IMG/VR virus record: IMGVR_UViG_3300021197_001635
Coordinates: 62,001 to 126,000 of that record
Length of the DNA stretch: 64,000 nucleotides
Source: a virus
Strand: one strand, 5' to 3'
In this document: positions 34,888 to 44,282 of the stretch, in pieces
Position numbering within the stretch: the first letter of the stretch is position 1
How the letters are laid out: each line of letters opens with the position of its first letter
Translations under genes and position numbers: made by a program
Notes under the pieces: generated by a model
What the model was told of the DNA's origin: nothing
Database searches by the model: none
What the model saw: the letters and a program-made list of their open reading frames with translations, nothing else

Positions 34888-35601
34888 ATGAAATCATTTA
34901 AACAATATCTAAAAGAGAACTTGGGTTCAGGTTCTAAAATTAGTCTTTCCCCAAGTCCTAATATGGGGATGGGAGATTTTAGAAGTAACCCAACACCTCC
35001 ACCACCACCAGAAGGCGAAAGTTCTCTGGGGTGGAGTCCTTGCGGTGGTTGTGGACCCGATGGACAGCCTGGTGAGTTTATACCTGATGGTCAGGGTGGG
35101 ACATATTTTTATGACCCCGCAACTGGTGATACCTACTATTACAACCCAGCAACTGGTGAGTGGTCGAATTTCTCCGATGGGGACGACAATGACTCCATCA
35201 CACCACCAGACCCAGAACCAGGCCCATCACCAGACCCATTTAAACCAGTTGTTGTACCCAGAGAGAAATATGACAAATGGGATAACTGGTGGGATGAAAA
35301 TATGCCACCTGAATATCCGCCGTTTGATTTCTGGTTCCATCCAGACGATGAAGAATATGAAGACCCAGCAGACATTCCTGCACCATCAGGATGGCCACCA
35401 AATGTACCGTGGCCACCACCAGACTTTCCTCCTGGAATGGACCCTGCAAACTACAACGATATGCCTCCTGCGGGCAATGGTTGGTATCAGTTCTGGGACC
35501 CAAATAATGAACCGTTCTATTACAACCCAGGCCCACCACCTTCATATCAGTATGGTGAACCTTACAATGTGGACCCATCTGTACCACCTTGGGAAGCATA
35601 A
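34888..35601 (+). CDS. CTS-bearing Pro/Gly/Asp/aromatic-rich head protein
   Basis: 237 residues. Leader MKSFKQYLKENLGSGSK (LKE/N site), then Pro/Gly/Tyr-rich repeats (YYYNPATGEW, PGPSPDPF, WPPPDFPPGMDP). The first 80 or so bases match those of the previous gene with about three differences; bodies then diverge. Function unknown. Confidence 0.6.
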   Translation: MKSFKQYLKENLGSGSKISLSPSPNMGMGDFRSNPTPPPPPEGESSLGWSPCGGCGPDGQPGEFIPDGQGGTYFYDPATGDTYYYNPATGEWSNFSDGDDNDSITPPDPEPGPSPDPFKPVVVPREKYDKWDNWWDENMPPEYPPFDFWFHPDDEEYEDPADIPAPSGWPPNVPWPPPDFPPGMDPANYNDMPPAGNGWYQFWDPNNEPFYYNPGPPPSYQYGEPYNVDPSVPPWEA

Positions 35602-36810
35602 ATGAAATCATATAAGCAATTCATCAACGAAGGTAAGAACACTCACCTAGAGCATCTAGAAGATGAACTCTGGAACGAGGGTTCCGCAGGCGTAGAGAAC
35701 GCACTACGTTTCGTGGGTGAGGTTGCTTCTATGTTATCTGGTAATGCTGATTCTTCTATTAATATCACCACTAAATGGGATGGTGCACCTGCTATTTTCT
35801 GTGGTATCAACCCTGAAAACGGCAAATTCTTTGTTGGTACTAAGAGTGTGTTCAATACTGGTCAGCCTAAGATCAACTACACCAATGCAGATATCAACAA
35901 GAATCATGGTGGGGGATTGGCAGAAAAACTGAAGATAGCACTCAAACATCTACCTTCATTAGGTATTAAAGGTGTCCTTCAGGGAGACCTGATGTTCACA
36001 TCCAGTGATCTAAGCAGCATGAAGGTAGACGGGAAATCCCATGTCACCTTCACACCCAACACTATCACCTATGCTATCCCAGAAGGGTCGGATGCTGCCA
36101 AAGAGGTTAAGTCCGCTAAAATGGGTATAGTATTCCACACCAAATATTCTGGAAGGAAGATGTCAGACATGAAGGCATCATTCAACCCCAAGGTGAAATC
36201 TCTCAGGAAAAACAAGGCTGTTTGGTTCAGGGATGCCGATTTCAAAGACGAAAGTGGTAGTTCCACTCTAACATCCAGTGAAAAGGATGTTATAATGTCT
36301 AAAGTGAAGGATGCTAAATCCCTACTGTCCAGTACATCTAAGACAATAGAGTCCTTCAGATCCAACAGGCAGATAATACCTTTCGTCAAGATATACATGA
36401 ATAGTATGGTAAAAGAAGGCAGCACCGTAGGCAATACTGACGGTCTCATTAGTCACATATCTGCTAAGTTCGATAATGACATAAATAAATTGAAGACAGA
36501 CGCTGCTAAAGAAAGAAAGAATGCTATAAGAGAAGAGATAGTCAAATACCTCAGATCAGAAGAGGCTAGGCTAGATAAAATATTTAAATTGCATTCTGTT
36601 CTTACCGATATCAAAATAATGCTGGTAAGAAAATTGGAGAGGATTAAGGGTATAGGAACCTTTATTAGAGATGATAAAGGTTTCAGGGCTACGTCTCCAG
36701 AAGGATTTGTGGCAGTAGATAGGATTTCCAATAAGGCACTTAAACTGGTCGATAGACTAGAATTCAGCAGGTCTAATTTTACGGTTGCTAAAAACTGGGT
36801 AAAGGGATAA
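35602..36810 (+). CDS. CTS-bearing nucleotidyltransferase/ligase-like protein (KxDG motif)
   Basis: 402 residues. Leader MKSYKQFINEGKNTHLEHLE with INE/G site. ITTKWDGAPAIFCG (K58, D60, G61) is a ligase/capping-type motif I; GVLQGDLMF near 124 and SPEGFVAVD near 372 fit motifs III and IV, with a terminal Lys in FTVAKNW near 396. It matches a conserved cyanophage family of ligase-like proteins (DUF6267-like). It could adenylate and join nucleic acids, possibly repairing DNA just after injection. Catalysis is inferred from motifs only. Confidence 0.75.
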   Translation: MKSYKQFINEGKNTHLEHLEDELWNEGSAGVENALRFVGEVASMLSGNADSSINITTKWDGAPAIFCGINPENGKFFVGTKSVFNTGQPKINYTNADINKNHGGGLAEKLKIALKHLPSLGIKGVLQGDLMFTSSDLSSMKVDGKSHVTFTPNTITYAIPEGSDAAKEVKSAKMGIVFHTKYSGRKMSDMKASFNPKVKSLRKNKAVWFRDADFKDESGSSTLTSSEKDVIMSKVKDAKSLLSSTSKTIESFRSNRQIIPFVKIYMNSMVKEGSTVGNTDGLISHISAKFDNDINKLKTDAAKERKNAIREEIVKYLRSEEARLDKIFKLHSVLTDIKIMLVRKLERIKGIGTFIRDDKGFRATSPEGFVAVDRISNKALKLVDRLEFSRSNFTVAKNWVKG

Positions 36811-36815
36811 AAAAA

Positions 36816-37883
36816 ATGAGCGATAAAACATTATCTGAGGCAATAAGACAAGACTTAATGTCTAACATATTCGAGGCTAAAATGTCGTCTTCGGCGAGTG
36901 ACCCGACTGGAAATACCTCTAGTTTCTCAGGCGGCATAGCAGCATTGTCCCAAGATGTTGAATCTGGGGGTAGTCCGATCACCCCTGCATACACTAGGAT
37001 GGCATTGGATAGAGCAGCGGCTAAGAGTATGAATCCCCTATACAGGTCTATGATGAACTGGTTAAGGAGAACATCCAAGAAGAGGGACGACGAAGAAATG
37101 GGAATGAGGAGAGAATCTGCCGAGATCTATGAGAATCTAGGTTATTCTAATCCATACTCCATGAAACAACCACAGAAACCCGAGGATGACTCAGATATGC
37201 AAGAGATTCCTATGTGGGATTCTTTGACTGGCAGGAAGAAGAAATTCAAGGCTATAATGACTCCTCCCCAAGATGATGCTCTCAGAAGTTCTAGAGAAAT
37301 AAATCAAGACATGAGAGACGGATATATGCAAGCAGCAGCAGCCCAAAGAATAACACAACCTTCTGGTGGTTCTGATCCCAGAGGATTCGAGGTTCCTTAT
37401 GGATTCCGCATACCAGTGGGTGCAAATAAAGACGAATTGGACTTTGGTATGAGTTATCATGAGTATGAGACGAGGAAGAAAGAACATGATCAAAACCCCA
37501 CCAACATGAACAGTGCATATGCTGACCATCCAGCGGTAATGAAGCATCTGGACCAACAGAAGCAGCTCCAGCAAGTCCAGCAGGCAGACCAAATGAATGC
37601 TCAGGGTGGTGAAGAGCAACAACAGCCTGGTGGAATGCCTGGAATGGGTGCTGGTGGAGACCAAATGCAGCAGATGATGCAGCAAATGATGGGTGGTATG
37701 CAAGGTGGTGGACAGCCCCAGATGCCTCCTATGGGTGGGATGGGCAAAAAGCCCCAGATGCCTCCTATGGGTGGGATGGGCAAAAAGCCCCAGATGCCTC
37801 CTATGGGCAAAAAAGACGACACGGCGCAAGACATCATGAAACTACTCAGAGGTATGGGTGGTAGAGACAAGAGAAGAAGATAA
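36816..37883 (+). CDS. Prohead core/scaffold-like protein with tandem Met-Pro-Gly repeats
   Basis: 355 residues. N-terminal amphipathic helix (SEAIRQDLMSNIFEAKM) with IFE/A cleavage site near residue 20. Central helical region, Gln-rich segment (DQQKQLQQVQQADQ), then Gly/Met-rich C-terminus with three QMPPMGGMGKK repeats encoded by 36-bp units. Composition resembles scaffolding proteins degraded on maturation. Family not firmly recognised. Confidence 0.6.
   Translation: MSDKTLSEAIRQDLMSNIFEAKMSSSASDPTGNTSSFSGGIAALSQDVESGGSPITPAYTRMALDRAAAKSMNPLYRSMMNWLRRTSKKRDDEEMGMRRESAEIYENLGYSNPYSMKQPQKPEDDSDMQEIPMWDSLTGRKKKFKAIMTPPQDDALRSSREINQDMRDGYMQAAAAQRITQPSGGSDPRGFEVPYGFRIPVGANKDELDFGMSYHEYETRKKEHDQNPTNMNSAYADHPAVMKHLDQQKQLQQVQQADQMNAQGGEEQQQPGGMPGMGAGGDQMQQMMQQMMGGMQGGGQPQMPPMGGMGKKPQMPPMGGMGKKPQMPPMGKKDDTAQDIMKLLRGMGGRDKRRR
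37716..37811 (+). repeat. 36-bp tandem repeat, about 2.7 copies
   Basis: Unit starts CCCCAGATGCCTCCTATGGG and ends GGCAAAAAG; copies at 37716, 37752 and a partial at 37788. In frame, encoding the Met-Pro-Gly repeats of the scaffold-like protein. Confidence 0.92.
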
Positions 37884-37906
37884 TCAATTAAAAAGGAGAA
37901 TATAAA

Positions 37907-38026
37907 ATGGACGGATTTTTAGGAACTATTTGGTGGTCGGTACTCATGTTCGTAGCAGGAGCACTAATTGGAACTCCTCTTTGGGGATGGGTTAAGAGTT
38001 TCATGCCTTGGAACAATAAGGACTGA
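37907..38026 (+). CDS. 39-residue membrane protein
   Basis: Short gene with AAAGGAGAA eight bases upstream. A single hydrophobic helix WWSVLMFVAGALIGTPLWGWV followed by a short Trp/Lys tail. It begins 23 bases after the scaffold-like gene and ends two bases before the next. Too short to assign; small-holin or assembly-factor roles are only possibilities. Confidence 0.6.
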   Translation: MDGFLGTIWWSVLMFVAGALIGTPLWGWVKSFMPWNNKD

Positions 38027-38027
38027 T

Positions 38028-40163
38028 ATGGTGACAAGAGGCGGCTCGTATATTAGCGAAGCAAATGGTAAGGGAATGGTATTTACCTTCGGTAGATTCA
38101 ACCCTCCCCATGGTGGTCATGAATTATTGATCAATAAGGTAATATCTACTGCTAAAAAATATGGTCACGAGCATTCGATATATGCCAGTCAGTCTCAAGA
38201 TTCAAACAAAAACCCCTTGGGGTATAATGATAAAATCAAATATATGAAGGCAGCCTTTAAACAGGCTAATGTTGTTAAAGACCCCAAGATGAAAAATCCT
38301 TTTTTCGTAGCGAAGAAGCTAAGCGATGAAGGTTACAAGCACGTAATTCTAGTAGTAGGTGGGGACCGTGTAAAAGATCTTGAGAGAGAAATCAGGAAAT
38401 ACATTGGTCACAAGGATCCAAACAAATCATTCAACTTCGACACTTTTAGTGTGGTGAGTGCTGGGAAAAGAGATCCAGATTCCGATGATGTCACTGGTAT
38501 GTCCGCTTCTAAGATGCGATCACTAGCATCTGATGGAGACTTTGATGGATTTAGCAAAGGCGTTCCTTCCTCAATGTCCTCATCCAATACCAGAAAAATG
38601 TATGATTCCATAAGAAAATCTATGGGTGTCAGAGAAGACATATCTAGTCTATTTGACCAACTGGATGTAGGGATATCAGAAGAAGAACTGAATAGGCAGG
38701 CAATCAATAGATTGGACCTAGACTCTTTGCAACTCCTAGGAATCATGGAACAGGTAGAAGAAGAGCCTACTGTAATAATACTTTCTATCTTCGATGAAGA
38801 GGGAGAGTACAGCGATACCACAGACAAATTGGTGAAATCTTGTGACAAGATTGGGTTAACTAACTATGTGGTGTCGGTAGAAGACGCTTATGTGGTAGAC
38901 GAAGACATGGATGATAACATCATTACTATCCATAACTACAACGGCAACGGCAAGAAACTAAATCTGAATACTAGTAACACGGTGTGTTTCCCCAGAGGAA
39001 GTGTGCTGAAGAACTATTCTGGTATAGGTATACTCAGCATAATACAAGACACTGATATATTCTCTGTTAACAAACTAAGTAGCATGGAATTAGCACAGAA
39101 CAAGTTTGCTACTGCTATAGCACTGGAAAGAGCTAGCATTAACTCACCAAGGACGGCATTGGTTGCCAACGAGGATGCGATAGAGATAGCATTAGAGAAG
39201 ATAGGTGGAAAATTCCCCGTAGTAGTCAAGACAATCACTGGAGCAGAAGGAATTGGTGTTTCACTAGTAGAATCAAGAGAGTCGTTGACTGGTGTTCTGC
39301 AGTCCTTGTGGAAATTCGAAGCAGAAGTCATCATACAGGAATATTTCAAGATAGACTATGATATCAGATCCATAGTCCTCGACGGCAAGGTTATTGCCAG
39401 TGCTAAGAGATTGAAAGGGCAAGGAGATTTTAGGACTAACAAATCTCTAGGAAATGAAACAGAACCTTATGTCTTGTCAGAAGAAGAAATAGAAATAGTT
39501 GAAAAGGCTGCCAGCGTCATTAAATGCTATTGGTGTGGTGTAGACCACATGGTGGTGGATGGAGAAGACGGTGAGGAATATAAGGTATTGGAAGTGAACG
39601 GTTCGCCTGGAAGCGGAGCAGAACCATTTCACTCATACTTTGGTGATGGTGGAGAGGTAAGCGGTCAAGGCATGATAGATTATGTAGTGGACTATGTCTC
39701 AGATAGAGAAAACTGGGTGTCATCTACCACCGAAATCGGAGCGGTAGAAGAGATAGAGATAATAGGAATGGGCAAGGCAGATGCCAGAATAGACACGGGC
39801 AACGAGTCTTATAATGTCCTTCATGTGGATAGTGCCGAGTACAGCACCGAAGACAAAGATATGGTCAGATTTTCCACCATGGGTGAAACCAAGCAACTAC
39901 CAGTAGAAGAGGTGGTGACCATAAATACGGGAAGCGGCAACAAAGAAAAGAGGATGGTGGTCAAGCTTGACCTGAAGATAGGAAGCAAGACCATCAAAAA
40001 TGTCAAGTTCTCTCTTGCAGATAGAGAAGACAATGACTATCCAATACTAATAGGTAAGGTATTTTTAAAGAATCACCACTTTTCAGTGGACGTAGCCAAA
40101 GAGCACGTGATGAAGGAATCTTTAGAAACACTAAATAATAAGTTCACCAATCTCGCTATTTGA
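38028..40163 (+). CDS. Tri-domain fusion: HxGH nucleotidyltransferase, ATP-grasp ligase, retropepsin-like protease
   Basis: 711 residues from ATG 38028. Domain 1 (about 15-200) has TFGRFNPPHGGHELLI with HxGH and the C-terminal GMSASKMR of cytidylyltransferase-fold enzymes. A linker with ISEEELNRQAINR follows. Domain 2 (about 330-550) is a RimK-like ATP-grasp: FPVVVKTITGAEGIGVSLVE, VIIQEYFKIDYDIRSIVL and EVNGSPGSG. Domain 3 (about 575-700) is a RimK-associated aspartic protease type: KADARIDTGNES (Asp588) and ADREDNDYPILIGKVFLKNH. It probably adds and perhaps removes amino-acid tails on a protein. The combination is unusual; order of action unknown. Confidence 0.8.
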   Translation: MVTRGGSYISEANGKGMVFTFGRFNPPHGGHELLINKVISTAKKYGHEHSIYASQSQDSNKNPLGYNDKIKYMKAAFKQANVVKDPKMKNPFFVAKKLSDEGYKHVILVVGGDRVKDLEREIRKYIGHKDPNKSFNFDTFSVVSAGKRDPDSDDVTGMSASKMRSLASDGDFDGFSKGVPSSMSSSNTRKMYDSIRKSMGVREDISSLFDQLDVGISEEELNRQAINRLDLDSLQLLGIMEQVEEEPTVIILSIFDEEGEYSDTTDKLVKSCDKIGLTNYVVSVEDAYVVDEDMDDNIITIHNYNGNGKKLNLNTSNTVCFPRGSVLKNYSGIGILSIIQDTDIFSVNKLSSMELAQNKFATAIALERASINSPRTALVANEDAIEIALEKIGGKFPVVVKTITGAEGIGVSLVESRESLTGVLQSLWKFEAEVIIQEYFKIDYDIRSIVLDGKVIASAKRLKGQGDFRTNKSLGNETEPYVLSEEEIEIVEKAASVIKCYWCGVDHMVVDGEDGEEYKVLEVNGSPGSGAEPFHSYFGDGGEVSGQGMIDYVVDYVSDRENWVSSTTEIGAVEEIEIIGMGKADARIDTGNESYNVLHVDSAEYSTEDKDMVRFSTMGETKQLPVEEVVTINTGSGNKEKRMVVKLDLKIGSKTIKNVKFSLADREDNDYPILIGKVFLKNHHFSVDVAKEHVMKESLETLNNKFTNLAI

Positions 40164-40178
40164 TCAGGGAGTATCAAA

Positions 40179-41141
40179 ATGAAATCGTTCAAAGATCTTA
40201 GAAATAAAATATCCAAAGTGTTGTCGGAGCATCACGATGGTAACGGAATGGGTCTGCAAGTCCCAAACATGAATGCACCATACGCATCTGACGGTGGAGT
40301 AAACATGTTCATGGTTGAAGACCCAGAAGTCTTAAATAGACTCAACCTAGCACTCAAGAACGTCCTAGAGTCTTCTAGAGGTGCAAGCACCAATACTCAG
40401 ATGGTAGCAATCAAGACGGCATTAGTTCAATGTGGACTTGACTTCGATACCTCTGAAATCACCATATCAGAGTCAGAAGGTGGATCCCAAGAATTGCAGT
40501 TAAAGCAGTTTGGTGGAAGAACTGGCATGACTCCTGAAGAAGGATTCGTCGATGATGATGGCATCTCCCATAGGAACGATGGTAAGGGCATGGTAGTTAG
40601 AATCGAGATGAAGGTAGACAATGGATCTAAGGATATCAGTGCCGTGGTTATGCCTAAGGCAATGTCTGAGTCCTTTATATTTGAATCACCTATGGGGATG
40701 GGTGGTATGGGTATGGGTGCTCAGCAAATAAATCAACCACAGCAGAAACCTAAGCCTCTAGGTTTGGGTAAGGGAGACACACGGCTTACACCACCTGCGG
40801 ATGATAATGCAGTTGATTGGGACGCGTGGTATGAGGAATGGTTAGAAAATAATGGTGGTAATGCCAGCTATTGGGGTCAACTAGGTAACTTCTGGGATTA
40901 TACTGGTCTCGGTCCCCCATCTTGGGCAGAATTAGTGGGTGTATCACAAGGAAACCCCGACTTTAATTGGGGAACTTTCCTACAAAACTTCTCAGATAAC
41001 TTCCCTGCAGTAGACGATATTGTAGAAACAACCATGTTTGGTAATCCAGCATTTCTCATGGGATTTGTGAGCGGTGGAGGTTTCGGATTCTATTATGACC
41101 AAGATGCTGGTCAATGGGTCATAAACGATTTCGGTGGCTGA
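40179..41141 (+). CDS. CTS-like head/scaffold protein
   Basis: 320 residues. Leader MKSFKDLRNKISKVLSEHHD has an LSE/H cleavage-type site. Residues about 95-165 (SQELQLKQFGGRTGM, DDDGISHRNDGKGMVVRIEM) match a domain seen in cyanophage head-cluster proteins. A second site FIFES/P precedes a Gly/Met stretch and an acidic Trp/Phe-rich C-terminus. Probably core or decoration; function unknown. Confidence 0.62.
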   Translation: MKSFKDLRNKISKVLSEHHDGNGMGLQVPNMNAPYASDGGVNMFMVEDPEVLNRLNLALKNVLESSRGASTNTQMVAIKTALVQCGLDFDTSEITISESEGGSQELQLKQFGGRTGMTPEEGFVDDDGISHRNDGKGMVVRIEMKVDNGSKDISAVVMPKAMSESFIFESPMGMGGMGMGAQQINQPQQKPKPLGLGKGDTRLTPPADDNAVDWDAWYEEWLENNGGNASYWGQLGNFWDYTGLGPPSWAELVGVSQGNPDFNWGTFLQNFSDNFPAVDDIVETTMFGNPAFLMGFVSGGGFGFYYDQDAGQWVINDFGG

Positions 41142-41172
41142 TAATCCCTGATATAAAAGAGAATTTTTGTTA

Positions 41173-41568
41173 ATGAAGAATTTTGAAACATTGAACTCTG
41201 GTAATTATATGATGTTTGCCATGAAGAATTATGACAATCCTCAGTGCTTAGACATGGATGAATTCAACGCAGATCTCAATAGGATAAAATACCTTAAGAG
41301 ATTGTTCAGAAGATACCATACTACTGAGGATTTAAAGGAAAGATTGATACTTAATCACCTGATCATATTATATAATGTTTTTGGCATTATACCCGCGACC
41401 AGACTCCTATTTCATAGAATGGACGTTGAGTACCATTCACTGCTGAAGACTTTTATAGTATTTTTGAACTTCTTGCCCGAGCTTGACAGAGTAAACGAGA
41501 TTAGAGAAGCGGATTTGATTTCCATACCGCTTGACCAAAAGGTAATAAAGACACTAAGGAAGATCTGA
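41173..41568 (+). CDS. Conserved all-helical T4-like marine phage protein (DUF7207-like)
   Basis: 131 residues from ATG 41173. Conserved pattern KNYDNPQCLDMDEFNADL, IKYLKRLFRRY, LKERLILNHLIILYNVFG and LLKTFIVFLNFLPELD fits a family found next to head genes in marine T4-like phages (DUF7207-like). Predicted all-alpha and soluble. Activity unknown. Confidence 0.75.
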   Translation: MKNFETLNSGNYMMFAMKNYDNPQCLDMDEFNADLNRIKYLKRLFRRYHTTEDLKERLILNHLIILYNVFGIIPATRLLFHRMDVEYHSLLKTFIVFLNFLPELDRVNEIREADLISIPLDQKVIKTLRKI

Positions 41569-41570
41569 AC

Positions 41571-42140
41571 ATGGCTGGAGCACTTGACATTTTTGTTGCC
41601 TACAAGTTCATAAAGATCTTGACCACCCCTTATAAAAAGACCAAGGCCTATCAACTGGGAATAATTGGCGACAAAGGACAGATCTTAAAAAAGAGGAAAG
41701 ATCTGAAATCTGGAGAGAAGCAGCACTACACTGCTATCCATGGTCTAATATGGAATCTCAAGAAGAAAATATTAGATAAATTGCCTCCGACTAGGACCAG
41801 ATTGGGATCTTTTGCCACTGGTCTATGGCTGCTTAAAGAAGAACTCAGTATGACTGACTCCAGTCTGATTGAAGATACTTTCCTTGAGCATATTGGAGAG
41901 GAGAGGGTCACCCTCAACGAGATGTTCTCCAACGCAACCAGCAAGAGTATCAAAAAGGGCGATTACATCATTAAAGAAGGATGCACCCCAGCATATGATT
42001 TCGTGAAGCCAGGGGATCTGATCAATATAAATAATACCAGATCGATTGCCAATATACTGGGAACACCCATATACGAAGGCACACACAAACTGACCAACGA
42101 AAGGGTGGTTATAACAAATGAAGAACTTCTCAGAATTTAG
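41571..42140 (+). CDS. Conserved T4-like marine phage head-cluster protein
   Basis: 189 residues. N-terminus ALDIFVAYKFIKILTTPYKK with AYQLGIIGDKGQILKK is a conserved block of cyanophage/pelagiphage proteins encoded beside DUF7207-like genes. No catalytic motif or membrane helix. It overlaps the following gene by 23 bases. Structural or assembly role inferred from neighbourhood. Confidence 0.7.
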   Translation: MAGALDIFVAYKFIKILTTPYKKTKAYQLGIIGDKGQILKKRKDLKSGEKQHYTAIHGLIWNLKKKILDKLPPTRTRLGSFATGLWLLKEELSMTDSSLIEDTFLEHIGEERVTLNEMFSNATSKSIKKGDYIIKEGCTPAYDFVKPGDLININNTRSIANILGTPIYEGTHKLTNERVVITNEELLRI

Positions 42141-43758
42141 AAAAGAATTAGGTGAGGCTAGAATCGCCAGAGGCTACAGGTCTGGTGGTATGCCCACTGG
42201 GGATGACAGAGCATCTGATGATAAGCCCCTCCTTATCTGGTTGGACAAGTTAGAGAGAGAACTGAAGAAATTCAGAAAGACCTATGCCAACGTAGATTCA
42301 GTAGATGCTGTGAAGCTCTATAATAGAGGTGTGATTCCTAGACAGGCTGCTAAAGATCTGCTTAGTGGAAAAGAGATCAAAGAAGAGACTCTACACTGGG
42401 AAAAGATGGGCGATGACGAGAAGCAAGAGATTGTTAAAGGCGCTGGACTTCCCAAGAGGATGTCCAATGATGCTTGGAAAGAATTGGATAGACGTGCCAA
42501 GGAGAAGCTGGGCAAGTATATCAACAAAACCACTGGTGGTGAATTTAATCTTAAAGAGAACGTTGATGAAGCACGCAGTAGGAGTGGGCGTGGAGTTCCA
42601 GCACCTCTCCCCAAGGCAACCAATTTCGCTATAAGAATGCCCATCAAAGATAAGAAGCATGACACTGAGCTTGCAAAAATTGTTGGTGCTGAGACAGACA
42701 GTAAAGGCATGGTTCAGAGTGGACAAAAGCAAGGGGACACATACGTCTTCTACTTCAAGAATGCTAGAGACAGAACCAGATTCAGAGACAAGTATCTAAG
42801 AAATGAAGATGCACCACCAGTTAATACAGGTGGGGTGTCTGGTTTGACACCAGACACAGTTGGTGTCAGAAAGAAGAAGAAGAGAAGGCGACATAACGAT
42901 ACCCACAACCCCGTCTTGTTTGACATGGCAAGAAGGAATGAGTCTGTCGAACTAGATGAGGCGATGGATCACAACAAGCGACATAAAGAGGCATTAAAAC
43001 TGATTAAGATGATCGGTGGCAATAATTGGATAGACTCTTTCGGCGACATGGTGAAGAGCAGACCTAACCCATCAATAGATCCCAATGATTCTAAACCTGT
43101 CGACTATATGCAAGACAGAGGCAGGGGAGAATGGGATTTCGCGATTAGAGCAGACGGTTCCGTTGAGTACAACCACCTTGGAAGGTCTGGTAAATCCAAT
43201 AGCATTGCGGGTTTTAAGAAGCACGTGTCTATCTTCAAAGAGTCTGTCGAGCTTGATGAAGTTACACGGATAGCTGTAGACAAAGAATTCAATAAGGTGA
43301 CCCGTTCTGGAAAAATGGACACGATGGCTGCAACTCGCCATATCGAGAAAAAATTCGGTATCAAGGATGTAAAAATACAGAAAGATAGGAATGGCAAGAC
43401 ACATGTCACCTCTTTCTTAGAAGAGGGAAGATTAGAGAAATCCCTAAGAATGATAAGAAATGGAGATGAGGCCCCAGCATTCCATAAAGAGTATTGTGGT
43501 CATCCAGTTTTCAAGGTGTCTGAACAAGAATTTGGTAACTGTAAGAGCAGACGGAGAAAAGGTGATAAATGGGGTAAATATTTCGACGGAGAGTCGCCCA
43601 ATCTTGAATCCATCAGGAAGTATTCGCTCAAGAACCCCAATAGACCACTAGTTATTCAAAACGAGGTGACTGGGCAGATGTCAATCTTCAGAAGAAGACT
43701 TAATGACGGAAGACTCAAGCACAATAAGAAAAATAAAAAGATGATGGGCGGATATTGA
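42118..43758 (+). CDS. Modular head polyprotein with repeated VELDE/A cleavage linkers
   Basis: 546 residues. Leader MKNFSEFRKELGEARIARG (LGE/A). Repeated acidic linkers resemble prohead-protease sites: NLKENVDEARSRSG near 145, NESVELDEAMDH near 280, KESVELDEVTRI near 377 and SFLEEGRLEKS near 432. Each is followed by a small basic domain, including KKKKRRRHNDTHNPVLF and MDHNKRHKEALKLIKMIGG. This suggests cleavage in the head into several DNA-associated peptides. C-terminus SIFRRRLNDGRLKHNKKNKK is highly basic. Confidence 0.68.
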   Translation: MKNFSEFRKELGEARIARGYRSGGMPTGDDRASDDKPLLIWLDKLERELKKFRKTYANVDSVDAVKLYNRGVIPRQAAKDLLSGKEIKEETLHWEKMGDDEKQEIVKGAGLPKRMSNDAWKELDRRAKEKLGKYINKTTGGEFNLKENVDEARSRSGRGVPAPLPKATNFAIRMPIKDKKHDTELAKIVGAETDSKGMVQSGQKQGDTYVFYFKNARDRTRFRDKYLRNEDAPPVNTGGVSGLTPDTVGVRKKKKRRRHNDTHNPVLFDMARRNESVELDEAMDHNKRHKEALKLIKMIGGNNWIDSFGDMVKSRPNPSIDPNDSKPVDYMQDRGRGEWDFAIRADGSVEYNHLGRSGKSNSIAGFKKHVSIFKESVELDEVTRIAVDKEFNKVTRSGKMDTMAATRHIEKKFGIKDVKIQKDRNGKTHVTSFLEEGRLEKSLRMIRNGDEAPAFHKEYCGHPVFKVSEQEFGNCKSRRRKGDKWGKYFDGESPNLESIRKYSLKNPNRPLVIQNEVTGQMSIFRRRLNDGRLKHNKKNKKMMGGY

Positions 43759-44282
43759 TGAAAAGTCTGGTCATGACAACATTGATGACTTTGCTAATGA
43801 GCAGTGGATTGATTGCATCGGAGACTAATTATGAAATCAATAATGGCAGTGACCATACTACTATCTTCTCTATTATGCATGACGGCATGCGTGACTACAC
43901 GGGGTATAGATTCCCATCCAGAGAACACAGCATCCACGGTCGTGGACAGTGTAAGAGAGCAGAAAGAGCAGACAGAAGAGATAACGGATGCCTCAAACGA
44001 AATAAGTGGGAGTCTGGAGAAGATAGACAACCACGCAGATTCGATTTTAGACGAGATAGCACTTGCCCCAGAGGATCGGGACCCAAGCATCGACCCAACA
44101 TTGAACTCGATAGAGGATTCAGCGGAGTCGATCAAGGAAGAGGTAGATTCGGCCCAGAAGGAGCAGGTGAGGATAGACGAGGCATTAGAGGACCTAGAAT
44201 CCGCAAATGCAAGGGTATCCGCTGCCGTAGGTCAAATAAAGCAGTTAGAAGATCTGGTAGCAGACTACGAGCAATCCGATAG
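43758..44282 (+). CDS. Doubtful overlapping ORF with signal peptide (possible embedded gene)
   Basis: Starts at ATG 43758 overlapping the previous stop (TGATGA). The first 24 codons, before the overlap with the lipoprotein gene, encode a good signal peptide MKSLVMTTLMTLLMSSGLIASE. The rest is Arg/Gly-rich and reads through the lipoprotein gene in another frame, where such composition often appears by chance. Overlapping spanin gene pairs are known in phages, so I keep it at low confidence. Confidence 0.25.
   Translation: MKSLVMTTLMTLLMSSGLIASETNYEINNGSDHTTIFSIMHDGMRDYTGYRFPSREHSIHGRGQCKRAERADRRDNGCLKRNKWESGEDRQPRRFDFRRDSTCPRGSGPKHRPNIELDRGFSGVDQGRGRFGPEGAGEDRRGIRGPRIRKCKGIRCRRSNKAVRRSGSRLRAIR

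Noticed and set aside
37716-37811. 36-bp direct repeats as CRISPR
   Set aside because: Repeats are adjacent without spacers, in frame and coding for Met-Pro-Gly units.
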